Shown here: positions 33,766 to 42,243 of the stretch, in pieces
How positions within the stretch are numbered: position 1 is the first letter of the stretch
How the letters are laid out: each line of letters opens with the position of its first letter
Notes under the pieces: model-generated
Told to the model about the DNA's origin: nothing
Seen by the model: only the letters and a program-made list of their open reading frames with translations
Database searches by the model: none
From: Xanthomonas vesicatoria ATCC 35937
Lineage (GTDB): Bacteria; Pseudomonadota; Gammaproteobacteria; Xanthomonadales; Xanthomonadaceae
Direction: 5' to 3'
Length of the DNA stretch: 64,000 bases
Assembly (NCBI RefSeq): GCF_001908725.1
Contig: NZ_CP018725.1
Coordinates: forward strand, 4,464,001 to 4,528,000
Translations under genes and position numbers: made by a program

Positions 33766-35634
33766 ATGCAAGATCATATCTCCGAGGCGACGGACGCCTC
33801 ACAGATCCGCCGCGCCGGCGTTGATCTCAACGGACTGATGTCCGTCCTCAGCAAACATTTGTATTCCACTCCAGTGGTCGCCTTGCGCGAGCTGGTGCAG
33901 AACGCACACGATTCGATCTTGCGTCGCCGCCTGGAGCAGCCCGATTGGCAGGGTGAATCGCGCATCCATGTGCATGCCGATCCGGCCCAGGGCATCGTGC
34001 GCATCACCGATACCGGTGCCGGGCTCACTCAGCAGGAAATTCACGATTTTCTGGCCACTGTGGGCGTGGGCTATACCCGCGGGCTGCGTCAGGGCGGGCA
34101 CGAAGACAGCGGCCTGATCGGGATGTTCGGATTGGGTTTTTTGTCTGCGTTCGTGCTGGCACGACGCGTCACCGTGCGCACCACGTCCTACAAGAGCCCG
34201 GCGCTGGGCCATTGCTACATCTCCAGCAACGCTGAGCAATACACGGTCAGCCCGATTCCGGCCCGCGCGCAGGTGGGCACCGAGGTGGTGCTGGAACTGC
34301 ATGATCAATATCTGGCGTTGGCACAGGACGCGCGCCTGCACGAGATCCTGTCTCGTTACTGCGCGTTGCTGCGCGAGCCGATCTGGGTCGGTGCCGATAC
34401 GCAGCCGATCAACCCGGAGCCGCCGCCCTGGCGCATGGACGATGCGGTGCCGTTGCATCCGGTGCAGGCATGGCGCCGGCAACGCGAGTTTGCGGCGCGC
34501 TTCGAGCGCAATTTCGAACCGTTGTGCTGCATGCCGGTGCGTGCCGCCGACGGCAGCGATGCGGTTGGATTGCTGTGGGTGCAGGACGGCGCCACCTATG
34601 GCACCAGCGACAACCGCAATCTGTCGGTGTTTCTGCGCGGCATGTTGTTGGACGACAATGCGCGCGAATTGCTCCCGCCGTGGGCCGGTTTCATTGGCGG
34701 GGTGATCGAATCCAGCCGTTTGACGCCGACCGCGAGCCGCGAGGATCTGCAGCGCGATACGGTGTACAGCTCGGTGCAGCACGCCCTGTCCGAAGCGCTG
34801 GTGCAGGGCCTGGCGGACGTGGCGCGACAACAGCCCGAAGCATGGCGTCGCATTTTGCTGCGGCATAACGAAGCCCTGCTGGGTGCGGCACTGTGTGATG
34901 AGCGCCTGTTCGACCTGCTGCTGGAGCATGTGCGCGTGCCGACCTCGCAGGGCGACCTGCCGGCGCAGCAACTGCCGGCACGTGGCGCGGTGCATGTGAT
35001 CTTGGATAGCGACAGCGGTTTCGAAGAAATGCTGTTCCGTGCGATGGGTGTGCCGGTTGCCTACGGCAACCGCTACGCTGTGGTGCCGTTTTTGCGTCGC
35101 TGGGCGCAAGCCAAGGGCGTGCGCCTGGTCGAGCTGGGCACCGAGCATGGCAACCGCCAGTTGTTCCATCTCGATACGCTGCCGGCCGACGAGCTGGCGT
35201 GGCTGGAACAGCATCTGGGCGATGGCGAAGCGCTGGTGCCAGCGCGTTTCAGCCCCGAAGCGCTGCCGTTGGTGGTGGTGCCCGACCGTGAGGCAGAACT
35301 GAAGCGTCGACTGGAGCAGGACGAAAACGACAAGCGGGTGTCGACTGCTGCGCTGCGGCTGGCGCGGCAGTTCACTGCGCGGATCGAAGCGCGTCAGACC
35401 CAGCGGTTGTATCTCAATCTCGACAATCCTGCGCTGCAGGCCTTGCTGGCCGCACAGCGTGCGGGCAACCCCCAGGCCGCGGTCGCCGCACGCCTGCTGC
35501 GTTCGCTCAAGGTGATCGTGTCTGCACAGGGACGCGCGCAGCCGCAGACCGGCGGCGCCGAATCGGGCGGTTCGGATCTCAACAAGGCGTTCGGCGACTT
35601 TGCCGAGGCCGTGACCCAATTGCTGGCGCGCTGA
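33766..35634 (+). CDS. HSP90-like (HtpG-related) GHKL ATPase
   Basis: A 622-residue protein with the length and N-terminal fold of HtpG chaperones. ATP-site motifs are intact: Glu42 and Asn46 in ALRELVQNAHDSI, Asp82 in DTGAGLTQQEIHDFL, and GLIGMFGLGFLSAF as the lid/glycine motif. The middle part keeps NLSVFLRGMLLDDNARELLP and SREDLQRD, recognisable HSP90 middle-domain segments, but is otherwise divergent. The C-terminal part is Gln/Ala-rich. It is probably a paralogue of a housekeeping htpG elsewhere (inference). Start at 33766 (MQDHISEATD); an in-frame ATG at 33733 is the alternative. It is followed 24 bases later by a TPR gene. Confidence 0.78.
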   Translation: MQDHISEATDASQIRRAGVDLNGLMSVLSKHLYSTPVVALRELVQNAHDSILRRRLEQPDWQGESRIHVHADPAQGIVRITDTGAGLTQQEIHDFLATVGVGYTRGLRQGGHEDSGLIGMFGLGFLSAFVLARRVTVRTTSYKSPALGHCYISSNAEQYTVSPIPARAQVGTEVVLELHDQYLALAQDARLHEILSRYCALLREPIWVGADTQPINPEPPPWRMDDAVPLHPVQAWRRQREFAARFERNFEPLCCMPVRAADGSDAVGLLWVQDGATYGTSDNRNLSVFLRGMLLDDNARELLPPWAGFIGGVIESSRLTPTASREDLQRDTVYSSVQHALSEALVQGLADVARQQPEAWRRILLRHNEALLGAALCDERLFDLLLEHVRVPTSQGDLPAQQLPARGAVHVILDSDSGFEEMLFRAMGVPVAYGNRYAVVPFLRRWAQAKGVRLVELGTEHGNRQLFHLDTLPADELAWLEQHLGDGEALVPARFSPEALPLVVVPDREAELKRRLEQDENDKRVSTAALRLARQFTARIEARQTQRLYLNLDNPALQALLAAQRAGNPQAAVAARLLRSLKVIVSAQGRAQPQTGGAESGGSDLNKAFGDFAEAVTQLLAR

Positions 35635-35658
35635 GCGCGGCACTCAAGGAACAATGCA

Positions 35659-37983
35659 ATGGAAATCTGGAACTGGGTGGAGAAGCTGCAGGACGACCTG
35701 GGCGAAGCCGGGCAGCCGCAGAATGCACAGCTGCTGACGCGCCTGACCGACCATATCTGCGACCTGCAGATCGAGCGTGCCGAGGCGCTGTTGCCCGAGG
35801 CGCGCGCGCTTGGCAAGACGCTGGCCAACCCCTGGCTGGAAGTGTTCGTCGGCCATTGGGAAATGCGCAACCGGGTGGGCAATCTATGCGAAGGCGAACG
35901 CGCGCTGGGCGATGCGGTGGCGCTGTTCGAACGCGCGCATCGCGCCGATGCGGTGGAGTGCCCGCAATCGGTGTGCGTCACCCAGGATCTGGCGGCGTGC
36001 TACGCCAATATCGACGGCCCGGGCTGGGTGGACGAGCGTATCGAGGTCTGCGATGAAACCCTGGGGCGCATCGACCCGAGTTGGTCGTGCTACCAGTGCT
36101 TGAGCTGCGAAAAGGCCGACGCCTTGCTCGACGATGGCCGCGGCGATGCGGCACTGAGCTATCTGGAGCAGCAGTCGCAGACCATCGTGGCGCACGGGGG
36201 CCAGATCTACGACGGCGTGCCGGACATGCGGATCTCGATCCTGCTGTCGCTGGGGCGCGCAGCCGATGCGCTGGAGCTGATCGAACGGCGCGAAGCCGAG
36301 GCCGCGCGCGAGGGCGCGGAATGGGCCAACTGCAGTCAGCCGCGTCGTCTGCAAAAGGCACGCGCGCTGGCGCTGCTGCAACGTGATGAAGACGCCATGG
36401 ATGCATTGCTGCCATGGCGTGAGGTGGCGCCACGCTATCGCCTGCATTGGTTACGCGCGGTGGCGGTGCTAGTATCGCGCGCGCCCGAGCGCAACACCTG
36501 GGACCTGGGCAGCCGCTTGCAGGTGATGCTGGATCATTACGCGCAGGTCGGTGCGCATCGCATTTTGATCGAGGCCGCCGAGCTCGCGATCGATCTGGCG
36601 CTGCAGCGCGGTGCGGTGTGGACCGCACGTCGGCATCTGGCGCTGGCGCGCGCGCATGTGCCCAAGCTGCGGCAGGACCGTGGCGCTACGCAGGCGCTGG
36701 ATGCCTGGGCGGCGCGCATCGCCTCCGCATCGGCAGGCGAGGATGCACCTGTGCCTGCCGCGCAATTGCTGGAATGGTTGAACGCGCAGGGCGACGATGC
36801 GGTGCGCAATCCCGAGCGCGAAGCGCAATGGTTGCTGCAGGCGGTAGCCGAGCTTCCGGACGATGCCGAGCTGGTCGATACCGCGGCATCCGCACTGAGC
36901 GCCTGCGCCGCGGACGAGCAAGCGATTGCGCTCCTGTGGGCGTTCGTGGAGCGGCATGCCGACCGCGAAACCGGCCCGACCTTCCGCCTGATGAATCTGT
37001 TGCTGGGCCGTGGCGATGACGCCGGCGTGCGCCGCCTGGCGTTGCTGTATCGGCCGCAGGTGCCGGTGGTGGCGCTGTGGTGCGAGGCCCAGCTTGCGCA
37101 GCGGCTGGCCGATTGGCCGGCGCTGGAGCAGGCATGCACCGCACTGCTGGAACTCTCGCCCGGCTCGCATGGTGCGCGTGGGCTGCTGGCGCGCATTTAC
37201 CTCAATACCGGCCGTTTTGCCGAGGCCGCCGAGGTCTATCGCCAACTGATCGCGCTGATGGACGAACCGCGCTCGGCGCACTGGGACCATATGACCGCCG
37301 CCAGTGCCGCGCAGGATTGGGATGCGGTGCGTAGCTCTGCTGCCGCAATCGGCATGGAACTGAGCAGCACCAGTGGCGTGATCGAAGAAGACTGGGGTTG
37401 GGTGATCGTGCGGTGCGTGGACGACGGCGAAGTGGCCGAGTACTACGCGCGCCGCACCGGCCCGGTGACCGCGCGCATCATCGAAAACGCACCGGCCCAT
37501 CGCCGTCAGCATGTGGGCGACTGGGTGGTATTCGACGCGGACCTGTTGTATCCGGCGCCGGAGGACGAGGCTGAGCGTGCGCGCTTCGTGCCGACCTATG
37601 CGCAGGTGCATGTGCTGCAAACCGGTGGGTATGGCAGCAGCTGGCTGGTGGACGGCGTGCATCCTGGCGACGAGGTGGTCGAGGCGATGCGTGCAGATAT
37701 GGAGACGCGCGGCTGGAAGATGTGGCTGCATAGCCGCGACGACTATCGCGTGGTCGACCCGGAACACCCGGATGCGTTCGACCCGGAGGATGCAACGTCC
37801 GGGCTGCCGGGCGTGTTGTTTACCGTGGCGCTTCCGGAAAACGTCGCGCCGCAGGAACTGCATCGCGTGCTGCGATGCACGACCTCGCGCTGGTCGCATC
37901 CGATGTGCTGGCTGCGGCTGGCCGAAGCCTGCGAGCAGGACACGCGTCCGCACCTGGAAACGGTGGAGCGCTACGGGCTTTAA
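35659..37983 (+). CDS. TPR-repeat protein paired with the HSP90-like ATPase
   Basis: A 774-residue cytoplasmic protein with no signal or membrane helix. Residues from about 10 to 560 are helical repeats with TPR-like spacing (HGARGLLARIYLNTGRFAEAAEVYRQ, ALAGLGRAADALELIERREA pattern). The last 190 residues are a separate alpha/beta domain (EDWGWVIVRCVDDGEVAEYY, TYAQVHVLQTGGYGSS) that I do not recognise. Cys pairs occur at SCYQCLSC. TPR proteins often dock HSP90 chaperones, so a client or co-chaperone role for the upstream gene is a reasonable inference. A gap of about 750 bases follows with no intact gene. Confidence 0.7.
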   Translation: MEIWNWVEKLQDDLGEAGQPQNAQLLTRLTDHICDLQIERAEALLPEARALGKTLANPWLEVFVGHWEMRNRVGNLCEGERALGDAVALFERAHRADAVECPQSVCVTQDLAACYANIDGPGWVDERIEVCDETLGRIDPSWSCYQCLSCEKADALLDDGRGDAALSYLEQQSQTIVAHGGQIYDGVPDMRISILLSLGRAADALELIERREAEAAREGAEWANCSQPRRLQKARALALLQRDEDAMDALLPWREVAPRYRLHWLRAVAVLVSRAPERNTWDLGSRLQVMLDHYAQVGAHRILIEAAELAIDLALQRGAVWTARRHLALARAHVPKLRQDRGATQALDAWAARIASASAGEDAPVPAAQLLEWLNAQGDDAVRNPEREAQWLLQAVAELPDDAELVDTAASALSACAADEQAIALLWAFVERHADRETGPTFRLMNLLLGRGDDAGVRRLALLYRPQVPVVALWCEAQLAQRLADWPALEQACTALLELSPGSHGARGLLARIYLNTGRFAEAAEVYRQLIALMDEPRSAHWDHMTAASAAQDWDAVRSSAAAIGMELSSTSGVIEEDWGWVIVRCVDDGEVAEYYARRTGPVTARIIENAPAHRRQHVGDWVVFDADLLYPAPEDEAERARFVPTYAQVHVLQTGGYGSSWLVDGVHPGDEVVEAMRADMETRGWKMWLHSRDDYRVVDPEHPDAFDPEDATSGLPGVLFTVALPENVAPQELHRVLRCTTSRWSHPMCWLRLAEACEQDTRPHLETVERYGL

Positions 37984-38735
37984 GGCAGCGCTCCATTCGT
38001 CGCCAGGCCGGGGTGTCGCTGGGCGGCGCAGGGGATTGGGGGAGTGCAATTCGGGATTGGCGTGCTGGGTTGCGCGCCGTCCGTGCAGTCTGCGCGGCCG
38101 ACGGCGCTGCATTGGTTGCCGCGCGTGCAACGATTGCAGTGGGACACGCCTGGTTTGAGCAATACGTTGTCGCGTTCGCGGCAACGTCCCAGTCCGTCGT
38201 CGATCAGCTGCAGTTGGGTCGCGCTCCAGTGAACCTACGGATAAGGGCGGCAGCTTTGCTGAAACCCGTGGCGACGTTCAAAAGCTCCTCGCCGATGCGC
38301 TGATTCACGCCAAGGCCGTTGCCCTGGATCGCGCGGCACTGGCGTCAGGCGCGCCTTCCTGGCGCGTGCGTTCACCCGCAGGCCCTACGCGCCAGCGCAG
38401 CGGCACCGCACTGCGGCGCCATGCAGTCTCTGAGCGGCCGGTAGGCGTCCTGGCTCAGGTCACGCACCGGCGACCAGTCACGCACGCGCATCTGCCGCCT
38501 GCGGACATCCGACACCAAAGTGCCGACTGCCGATAGCTAGCGCCCGGTCCCCATTTTTCAATCCCCACGACGTGTTCCGGCGCACGTTCGGTGCTTGCAC
38601 TGCAATGTCAAACTGCAGCCGCTAGCGTCCTCTGACCGCTACAGGTTTGGTTGCTGGTTGCCGAAACTGAATTGCTTTACTCTGCTGCGCATCGGCGTGG
38701 GGGCGCCGCGTCGATCAGGGCGCAGTCCAGCCCGC
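37984..38735. other. Long intergenic stretch with no intact gene
   Basis: About 750 bases separate the TPR gene from rsbR. All frames are short or broken. A stretch around 38240-38335 translates as GGSFAETRGDVQKLLADALI, which could be decayed coding sequence, but I cannot name a parent. TTGCCG (38656-38661) and TTTACT (38678-38683) form a possible weak promoter for rsbR. Confidence 0.4.
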
Positions 38736-39614
38736 ATGCGTAACTCTTTTCCTACTTTGGCGGGTGATCTCATGGTGGCATTGCAGCAGCGCTCGATCGA
38801 CGCGATCCGTGGCCAGGAAGCGGCGTTATTGGCCGCTTGGTTGGGCTCAGGCCTTGGCAACGATGCGCGCATTTCCCGGCAGGATCTGCAGGCGCAGGGC
38901 GCGGACTTCCTGCGTCTGCTGGCCGCCTCGTTGAAGGACGACGGCAGCAGTCTCGATAGCGCCGAGTGGAGCGAAGTGCGGCGCTTCCTGGAAAACCTGT
39001 CGCGCGATCGTGCTACCCGCGGTTTCGATTCCCAGGAAACCGCCAACTTCATTTTCTCGCTCAAGCGCGTGTTGTTCGAGCTGGTGCAGCGCGAATATGC
39101 CAGCACCCCGGAGGATCTCGCGCAGCAACTGTGGGCGCTGTCCGAGCTGCTCGACCGTCTTGGCCTGTATACCGTCAAGGCATTTCAGAAGACCCGCGAA
39201 GACATCATTGCGCGCCAGCAGGAAGAGATGCTGGAGCTGTCCACCCCGGTGGTGAAACTGTGGGACGGTGTGCTGGCGCTGCCGATGATCGGCACGCTGG
39301 ATTCGCAGCGCACCCAGGTGGTGATGGAGTCGCTGCTGCAGCGCATTGTCGAGACCGGCTCGGAAATCGCCATCATCGACATCACCGGCGTGCCCACCGT
39401 GGACACGCTGGTCGCCCAGCATTTGCTCAAGACCGTCACCGCCATCCGGCTGATGGGCGCTGATGCCATCATCAGCGGCGTGCGCCCGCAGATTGCGCAG
39501 ACCATCGTGCATCTGGGGCTGGATCTGCAGGGCATCGTGACCAAGGCCAACCTGGCCGATGCGTTGGCGCTGGCGCTCAAGCGCACCGGTGTGACCGTGA
39601 GCAAGGCGCTCTGA
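38736..39614 (+). CDS. rsbR: RsbR-type stressosome scaffold/sensor
   Basis: A 292-residue protein with an all-helical N-terminal sensor region (about 1-165, RsbRD-like) and a C-terminal STAS domain (LALPMIGTLDSQRTQVVMES, DITGVPTVDTLVAQHLLKTV, GVRPQIAQTIVHLGLDL) closely like B. subtilis RsbRA. By spacing, Ser190 and Thr224 correspond to its phosphorylated Thr171 and Thr205 (inferred). In Bacillus, RsbR and RsbS build a 1.8-MDa stressosome that releases RsbT on stress. I use the ATG at 38736; 38772 (MVALQQRS) is an alternative. It heads the rsbR-S-T-phosphatase-kinase operon. Confidence 0.85.
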   Translation: MRNSFPTLAGDLMVALQQRSIDAIRGQEAALLAAWLGSGLGNDARISRQDLQAQGADFLRLLAASLKDDGSSLDSAEWSEVRRFLENLSRDRATRGFDSQETANFIFSLKRVLFELVQREYASTPEDLAQQLWALSELLDRLGLYTVKAFQKTREDIIARQQEEMLELSTPVVKLWDGVLALPMIGTLDSQRTQVVMESLLQRIVETGSEIAIIDITGVPTVDTLVAQHLLKTVTAIRLMGADAIISGVRPQIAQTIVHLGLDLQGIVTKANLADALALALKRTGVTVSKAL

Positions 39615-39615
39615 C

Positions 39616-39978
39616 ATGGAGCGCATCCCGATCCTGCGGATGGGCGATTTGTTGCTGGTCACCATCCAGGTGGACATGCACGACCAGCTCGCGCTGCAGC
39701 TGCAGGAAGATCTGTCGGAAAAGATCAGTGCCACCTCCGCGCGTGGGGTGCTGATCGATATTTCCGCACTGGATATCGTCGACTCGTTCATCGGCCGCAT
39801 GATCAGCACCATCTCCGGGCTGGCCACGTTGATGGGTGCCCGTACCGTGGTGGTGGGCATGCAGCCGGCAGTGGCGATCACGCTGGTGGAACTGGGACTG
39901 ACCTTGCCGGCGGTGCGCACGGCGCTGGATGTCGAACGCGGCATGCGGCTGTTGCAGCAATCCGGCACCGCATCATGA
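39616..39978 (+). CDS. rsbS: RsbS-type stressosome scaffold (STAS domain)
   Basis: A 120-residue single STAS domain. MERIPILRMGDLLLVTIQVD, ALQLQEDLSEKI, ALDIVDSFIGRMI and VVGMQPAVAITLVELGL match RsbS along its length. Ser57 in VDSFIGR is the expected RsbT phosphorylation site. It starts one base after the rsbR stop, and its stop overlaps the rsbT start (ATGA). Confidence 0.9.
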   Translation: MERIPILRMGDLLLVTIQVDMHDQLALQLQEDLSEKISATSARGVLIDISALDIVDSFIGRMISTISGLATLMGARTVVVGMQPAVAITLVELGLTLPAVRTALDVERGMRLLQQSGTAS

Positions 39979-40370
39979 CCACCGGCTCGCAACCGGTTCG
40001 CACCGAGCAGGATGTGGTGCTGGCACGGCAAACCGTGCGCAAGCTGGTGGTGCAGTGTGGTCTGCGGCTGGTCGATCAGACCAAGCTGGTCACCGCAGCC
40101 AGCGAGCTGGCGCGCAATACGGTGATTTACGGTGGCGGCGGCGATATGGACTGGGCGCTGGTGGAGAGCGGCATCCGCAAGGGCGTGCAGCTGACCTTCC
40201 GCGACGAAGGCCCTGGCATCCCGGATCTGGATCTTGCGCTCACCGACGGCTGGACCTCCGGCAGCGGGCTGGGGCTGGGTTTGTCCGGCAGCCGCAGGCT
40301 GGTGGACGACTTTGTGCTGGACAGTGGGGCCGGCAAGGGCACGCGCATCACCATCACCAAATGGAAGTGA
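39975..40370 (+). CDS. rsbT: RsbT-type serine/threonine kinase (switch protein)
   Basis: A 131-residue HATPase of the anti-sigma-factor kinase family. The N box ASELARNTVIYGGGG, the DxGxG motif FRDEGPGIPD and the glycine lid GSGLGLGLSGSRRLVDD are present. RsbT phosphorylates RsbS and RsbR and, when freed, activates a downstream partner (RsbU in Bacillus). Here no RsbU with an RsbT-binding domain follows, so the partner is unknown. The ATGA overlap with rsbS indicates coupled translation. Confidence 0.9.
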   Translation: MTTGSQPVRTEQDVVLARQTVRKLVVQCGLRLVDQTKLVTAASELARNTVIYGGGGDMDWALVESGIRKGVQLTFRDEGPGIPDLDLALTDGWTSGSGLGLGLSGSRRLVDDFVLDSGAGKGTRITITKWK

Positions 40371-41371
40371 ATGTCGCCGGTGCACTCACCCAGATCATCC
40401 CCGTAGAGGAAGGGACACAGGTGGGGCAGGTGCGCCGCGATGCGGTGGCGCTTGCGCAGGCCAATGGGTTCGATGAGGGTGCTTGCGGCCGCGTTGCGCT
40501 GGTCGCGACCGAGCTGGGGACGAATCTGCTCAACCACGGCGGCGGCGGGCTGATCCAGTTGTGCAGCGTTGCCGGCCGCGATGGCATCGGCGTGGAGTTG
40601 TGTGCGCTCGATCAGGGCCCGGGCTTCGTGCTTGCCGATTGCCTGCCGGACGGCTATTCCACCGGCAGCACCCCCGGCAATGGCCTGGGCGTGGTGCAGC
40701 GGCATGCGGCGCTGCTGGATGCGTATTCGGATCGCACCGGTGCGGTGGTGCTTGCGCGCGTCTATGCCAATGCAAGCGCCACGCCCGATCTGCCGTATGG
40801 CGCAATCCGGCTGCCGTTGCACAGCGAGGTAGTGTGCGGCGATGCCTGGCACATGGCCATCGATGCGCAACGCGTCACCGTCACCATGATCGACGGCCTG
40901 GGCCACGGTCCGGGCGCGGCCGATGCCGCCGATGCCGGCACCCGCATCGCTGCGAGTGCCAGTGGCGAGCCGGACGAACGCCTGGCGCGGATGCATGCCG
41001 GCATGTCCGGCAGCCGTGGCGGCGCGACGGCGGTCATGCAGTTCGACGGCAATAGCGGGCAGGTGCGCTTTGCCGGCGTTGGCAATATTGCGGCAGCGTT
41101 GTGCGACGGCGATGGTGTGCGTGGCATGCCATCGCATCCGGGCATCGTTGGCGTGCAGTTTCGCCGGGCAAAGCCATTCGACTTTCCGCAGGCTGCGGGC
41201 AAGCTGCTGGTCCTGCATAGCGACGGTCTGCAGACCCGCTGGAACCTGCGGGATCACGCAGGGTTGCTGTCGCGCCATCCACGCATCATTGCGGCCGTGC
41301 TGCTACGCGATTACGCGCGCGGCCGCGACGATGCGTGCATTTTCGTCATGCGCCTGGGGGGCATGCAATGA
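40361..41371 (+). CDS. SpoIIE/RsbX-type phosphatase with N-terminal kinase-like ATPase domain
   Basis: A 336-residue two-domain protein. Residues about 10-135 are a second RsbW/RsbT-like HATPase (RVALVATELGTNLLNHGGGG, LDQGPGFV, GNGLGVVQRHAALLD). Residues about 140-336 are a PP2C/SpoIIE phosphatase (VVCGDAWHMAIDAQRVTVTM, IDGLGHGPGAADAA, FAGVGNIAAAL, LLVLHSDGLQTRW) with the metal-binding Asp residues kept. RsbX of Bacillus, which resets RsbS and RsbR, is only the phosphatase part. The gene overlaps the end of rsbT by 10 bases and the kinase gene by ATGA. Confidence 0.83.
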   Translation: MEVNVAGALTQIIPVEEGTQVGQVRRDAVALAQANGFDEGACGRVALVATELGTNLLNHGGGGLIQLCSVAGRDGIGVELCALDQGPGFVLADCLPDGYSTGSTPGNGLGVVQRHAALLDAYSDRTGAVVLARVYANASATPDLPYGAIRLPLHSEVVCGDAWHMAIDAQRVTVTMIDGLGHGPGAADAADAGTRIAASASGEPDERLARMHAGMSGSRGGATAVMQFDGNSGQVRFAGVGNIAAALCDGDGVRGMPSHPGIVGVQFRRAKPFDFPQAAGKLLVLHSDGLQTRWNLRDHAGLLSRHPRIIAAVLLRDYARGRDDACIFVMRLGGMQ

Positions 41372-42243
41372 ACGCATCCGATGCAGGACCGGGCAACGCT
41401 CTGATGTCCGAACTGGCGACCTTGCGCGAGCAGAATCAGGCACTGCGCGAGGAGCTGGAAGAGACCAACCAGGGGGTGCTGGCGCTGTACGCCGAACTCG
41501 ACCAGCAGGCCGAACAGCTACGCGAGGTGTCCGAGCTCAAAAGCCGTTTCCTGTCGTACATGAGCCACGAGTTCCGCACCCCGCTGGGATCGATCCTGAG
41601 CATCACCCGGCTGCTGGAAGACGGCATGGACGGCCCGCTCAACACTGAGCAACTCAAGCAGGTGCGGTTTGTCAGCGCCTCGACGCGTGAGCTCACCGAA
41701 ATGGTCGATGACCTGCTGGATCTGGCCAAGATCGAAGCCGGCCGCATCACCATCTCGCCGGGCTGGTTCGACCTGATGGATCTGTTCGCGGCATTGCGCG
41801 GCATGTTCCGTCCGCTCACCGATGTGGGCACCACCACGCTGATCTTCGAAGATCCGCCGGTGCTGCCGATGCTCTACACCGACGACAAAAAGCTTGCGCA
41901 GATCCTGCGTAACTTCATTTCCAATGCGCTCAAGTTCACCCCGCAAGGCCATGTGCGCGTGCTGGCGCAGCTTGAAGGCACGGACCACGTACGTTTCAGC
42001 GTGCAGGACACCGGTATCGGAATCGCGCCCGAGCTTCACGATGCCTTGTTCGAAGATTTTGTACAGGTGGACTCGCCGCTGCAGAAGCGCCTGACCGGGA
42101 CCGGTCTGGGGTTGTCGATCTGCAAGCGCTTTGCGGAATTGCTCGGCGGCCGGGTGGGCATCAATAGCGTGGTCGGGCAGGGGTCGGAGTTTTTTGTGGT
42201 TCTGCCGGTGACGTTGGCAGCGGAGAATGCACTTGAGCAGTAA
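41368..42243 (+). CDS. Soluble histidine kinase of the stressosome operon
   Basis: A 291-residue kinase with no transmembrane segment. A coiled coil (about 12-55, REQNQALREELEETNQGVLA) leads into HisKA with the phosphorylated His in FLSYMSHEFRTPLGSILSI, then the ATPase domain (NFISNALKFTPQG, VQDTGIGIAPE, GTGLGLSICKRFAELLGG). Its signal must come from a protein partner, plausibly the RsbRST switch upstream. It overlaps the next gene, so a phosphorelay to the hybrid kinase is likely. Confidence 0.88.
   Translation: MNASDAGPGNALMSELATLREQNQALREELEETNQGVLALYAELDQQAEQLREVSELKSRFLSYMSHEFRTPLGSILSITRLLEDGMDGPLNTEQLKQVRFVSASTRELTEMVDDLLDLAKIEAGRITISPGWFDLMDLFAALRGMFRPLTDVGTTTLIFEDPPVLPMLYTDDKKLAQILRNFISNALKFTPQGHVRVLAQLEGTDHVRFSVQDTGIGIAPELHDALFEDFVQVDSPLQKRLTGTGLGLSICKRFAELLGGRVGINSVVGQGSEFFVVLPVTLAAENALEQ

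Noticed and set aside
33799..35643. 614-codon antisense frame over the HSP90-like gene
   Set aside because: Composition bias (Arg, Gln, His) and no motifs; the sense strand has clear GHKL motifs.
36469..38184. 571-codon antisense frame over the TPR gene and the following gap
   Set aside because: Arg/Gln/His-rich shadow frame with no recognisable domain; the sense strand has good TPR structure and a normal start.
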